Origin: Gonium pectorale
Lineage: Eukaryota; Chlorophyta; Chlorophyceae; Chlamydomonadales; Volvocaceae
Direction: 5' to 3'
Length of the DNA: 64,000 nucleotides
Assembly: GCA_001584585.1 (NCBI GenBank)
Contig: LSYV01000001.1
Coordinates: 399,069-463,068 of the forward strand
A program made the translations under genes and the position numbers. Of this stretch, positions 61,632 through 64,000 are shown piece by piece; position 1 is the first letter of the stretch, and each line of letters begins with the position of its first letter. The notes beneath the pieces were generated by a model, which worked only from the letters and a program-made list of their open reading frames with translations, ran no database searches and was not told the DNA's origin.

Positions 61632-63090
61632 CATCCCAACGGACAGGCTATTGGTAAATGGACGTGCAAGGTCTGCGGTGACAGTGTTGATGCCACGGCA
61701 TTAGAGAACAAGCTGCATGTGTGCCGCATGCTCTGTGGGTTGGTGTACGTGCTGTATGGGAGGCAGGACCGGCGAGTTCGCATCCAGGAAACCAACCAGT
61801 TTTCCCTGGGGTGGCCCCGCGCGGCGCCTGCGGCCCAGCGTGTTGTTTCCGTGGCGTGAGCGTGTCCGTTACTTTGGTTTGTATCTCTGCAGATTTCTCC
61901 TTTTTCAGCCCCAATGCCCCGTTTTCTAGCTGCACTACCGAGCTGGGGGCGGCCGGCAGACGGGCTGTGTTCGCCTTGCTCACACGGTTGGATGCCGCCC
62001 ACATCTGGGCTCCAGCCGTGCGAGTTGCCTGCTTCGAAGTGCAAGTTCGATCTGTGCTTTCGTACGGGTCTGAGCTTTGGGGACCTGACCAACTGCATGA
62101 CTTGCTGCGCCGTGGGCCGCGACGACGCAGGACCTCTAGGGACTTGTTTGAGGAGGCTCGACTGCACCCGATGGTGCAATTGCAGAAGGACTTCCTGAAG
62201 CGTTGCGTGGGTGCTAAGTGTCCGTCAGTGCAGCTGCTGTTTCGGGAACTTGGCAAGTTGCCCCTGCACCATTTCAAGTGTGTGGGTTTTGGAATCGTTT
62301 AGTTGAAAGTGCGGGCACGGTCTATCATGATGCCTTTGTTGCGGATGTGAAGATGGCTTGCAGGAAGAGCTCGTCTGACTGTTGGGCTGCTAAAGTGATT
62401 GCCGTGTTAGACGCTTTGGACTATGAGTGGCCCGCGGTTACTCAGCGGTCATATGAACGGTACGTGTCGCACAAGATTCGGTTGGATGAGCCATTGAAAT
62501 CACTTGAGGAGCGGTTCCTTGAGCCCTGGTGGGTACATGAAATTCTTGTAGACCCAAGAACCTTTATGGGTGAAGGGGTGAAGATGTGTCGGCACTACAA
62601 CTGGATGCTTGCACCAGTGAGGAGTGCTTCTTGCCTGCGGTATCAGTATGTCTCCCTGCCTTTACAGCAGGTACACGCTGTTGCCCGTTTCCGTGTCTGT
62701 GCTTGGCCCCTCTCTGTTTACAGGGGCACGCATCTGCCCCGGGAACAACGAGCTTGTCGCGTGTGCAAGTCTGGGATGTGTGAAGATGAATGCCATGTTG
62801 GTTTTGAGTGCAGTACTTACGATAGGTTACGATAGGTTACGTGATGAGTACGGAATTTTGCGCGCTTGTCATAAAATGATGCGGTTTTGGATTGACATTG
62901 ATCCTTACAAGGTCGGTGCATTCCTTGCCACAGTTTACAATACGCAAAGGTGTCATGTGCTAAGTTGCGTTTGTCTTTTCGGGTTCTGAGCCCTACGGCT
63001 AACCAGAACTCTTAAGGGTGTTTTGCCCTCTCTGCTATGCGGGTCGGGAGCCCATTGGCTCGTGTGGCCTGCAACCCATCTCTGGGGGAG
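61632..63090 (+). pseudogene. 5'-truncated LINE: C-terminal end of the pol ORF plus 3' UTR
   Basis: A zinc-finger-like TCKVCGDSVDATALENKLHVC lies at about 61656-61725. Then, in other frames, come RVRYFGLYLC and RRAVFALLTRLD...VLSYGSELWG, QLQKDFLKRCVGAK and RELGKLPLHHF, typical of the region C-terminal to LINE reverse transcriptases. A frameshift near 62280 leads into CGFWNRLVESAGTVYHDAFVADV and a terminal cysteine motif CRVCKSGMCEDECHVGF. The 3' UTR (CTCTGCTATGCGGGTCGGGAGCC) also occurs at 27640-27760 and 49978-50086. A fragment of the short element (minus strand) sits at 61869-61912. Inactive. Confidence 0.7.
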
Positions 63091-63252
63091 CGAGTCCGAG
63101 CTACAGATGACTACTCCACATTGCACGGAGCCGATGCGCCCTACATAATCCATTCACGCAGCCATCCAGCCAGCCGCCCGTCAATTCGTCAGTCCGTCAG
63201 GTTCCTGCTTGGTCGCGTCAGCATCCACAACTGCACAACACCATGGTCCTAC
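63091..63252. other. spacer between LINE tail and AAA-like exon
   Basis: No feature recognised. Confidence 0.4.
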
Positions 63253-63693
63253 CTGGCGCGCCCACGAAGCGGAAGTTGAGCTCAAAGCTCTGGAGCGGGT
63301 CGCGGCCCACCGCCTGGCAGGCGCGGATGGTGGCCTGCCACTCACGCAGCTTGGCAAGGACGGACCTGCGGGAGGGGCGGGGCGTCTTGGCCCTGCTACG
63401 CTCGATAGCCGGTTGATCGGGCAAGCCAGTAACAAAGACGAGGCACATCACGTAGGTCCTAGGTGCACAACTAGGGCACCGGGCTGGCCACGGTGTATGC
63501 AAGCATGCAGCGTGATGCACCCAACCAACGCGGTTTGAAACTCCCGCGGACCGTTGAGCACCCACTTGCAGCCGATGAGGTCGCCAAAGATGCCCGCGGG
63601 GTCGCCTCCCGGCCGCGGCGGCAGAAAGTCCTCCGCCTGCGGCGTCTCCAGGGCCCGCCGCGCAGCCGGCACGTCTCGCAGCCGCGCCTCCAT
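63253..63693 (-). CDS. 5' part of an AAA-ATPase-like gene, incomplete
   Basis: Two coding blocks on the minus strand, 63693-63566 and 63365-63253, join in phase 2. The first encodes MEARLRDVPAARRALE...GIFGDLIGCK, the second SVLAKLREWQATIRACQAVG and FELNFRFVGAPG, ending in phase 1. This resembles the helix and strand just before a Walker A (…GNPGTGKT) in CbbX/SpoVK-type AAA ATPases. The Walker A itself was not found in the 3 kb downstream, where a LINE remnant and another gene lie. The Met at 63693 follows a splice acceptor-like CAG, so more exons may lie upstream. It is either truncated, or its next exon is very distant. Confidence 0.45.
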
Positions 63694-64000
63694 CTGTATC
63701 TGTATCTGTGGGTGCCCATGCTAAGAGAAATCCCAAACCTACCTAAGGGCTCTGGGTGCATTTCTCTTCGCAGTTTCAAAAGGCAGACGGCGTGTTCTGG
63801 ACCTCATGGCTCGTGAGGACATCCGCCTTCAGGCGGATGTAACATGACATAACCTCCCCCCCCCCACACACACACCCGTCTTCTTGGAGAAATATTGCTG
63901 CAGGGTGGTGGCAGCGCGTGAGGCAGCGTATCTGCAGGCTATCTAGGACACTAGGTACGCGATGGGCGTCGGGCGCCGCCGAAGTGAGGCCAGAATACGG
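63694..64000. other. right edge, no gene recognised
   Basis: A C-run followed by (CA)n lies at 63855-63877. It may be intron or upstream region of the AAA-like gene. Confidence 0.45.

Overview
The window looks like nuclear DNA of a volvocine/chlamydomonad green alga. It is GC-rich. Genes are broken into many short exons with tight GT-AG boundaries, TGTAA follows several stop codons at the distance expected of the chlorophyte poly(A) signal, and the proteins are plant/algal in type. The exact species cannot be named from sequence alone.

Layout. (1) About 0.45-12.1 kb: one decayed Ty3/gypsy-type LTR retrotransposon with gag-protease, reverse transcriptase-RNase H, a cytosine-C5-methyltransferase-like domain, an integrase and a PHD finger. 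It is followed by an unusually repetitive 3' region. (2) 12.8-18.3 kb (-): a 13-exon gene for the selenocysteine-specific elongation factor eEFSec. (3) 18.7-21.8 kb: retroelement debris, a tRNA-like pseudogene and dispersed repeats. (4) 21.9-24.2 kb (-): an M48-family metallopeptidase gene with one clear frame break. (5) 24.2-29.5 kb: foldback and dispersed repeats, no recognisable gene. (6) 29.6-38.7 kb (+): a 23-exon gene for a 1259-residue plastid-targeted-looking coiled-coil protein built from repeated DLKQ-LN modules. (7) 40.4-41.3 kb (+): ribosomal protein eL43 (RPL37A). (8) 43.1-49.1 kb (+): a 12-exon LOV/PAS-domain protein kinase with a CAMK/SNF1-like catalytic domain. (9) 49.9-50.6 kb: a nest of short elements inserted into one another. 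(10) 51.5-52.4 kb (-): V-ATPase proteolipid subunit c. (11) 54.0-54.8 kb (-): a 14-3-3 protein. (12) 55.3-56.5 kb: more short elements. (13) 57.6-60.2 kb (-): a PTC7-like PP2C phosphatase. (14) 61.6-63.1 kb (+): the 3' end of a LINE. (15) 63.25-63.7 kb (-): the first exons of what resembles an AAA-ATPase gene, cut off before the Walker A motif.

The host genes are an ordinary mix of housekeeping and signalling functions (translation, proton pumping, phosphorylation and its reversal, 14-3-3 binding) with no evident operon-like logic. For seven genes the exon models were checked by reading-frame arithmetic: eEFSec 558 aa, coiled-coil 1259 aa, eL43 92 aa, kinase 1002 aa, subunit c 179 aa, 14-3-3 248 aa, PP2C 373 aa. 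All sum to whole codons with matching splice phases. Most of the unexplained structure lies in the mobile DNA: a methyltransferase-like relic and dozens of tiny conserved-loop hairpins in the gypsy element, and a short-element family whose central hairpin covaries between subfamilies and serves as an insertion point for other elements.
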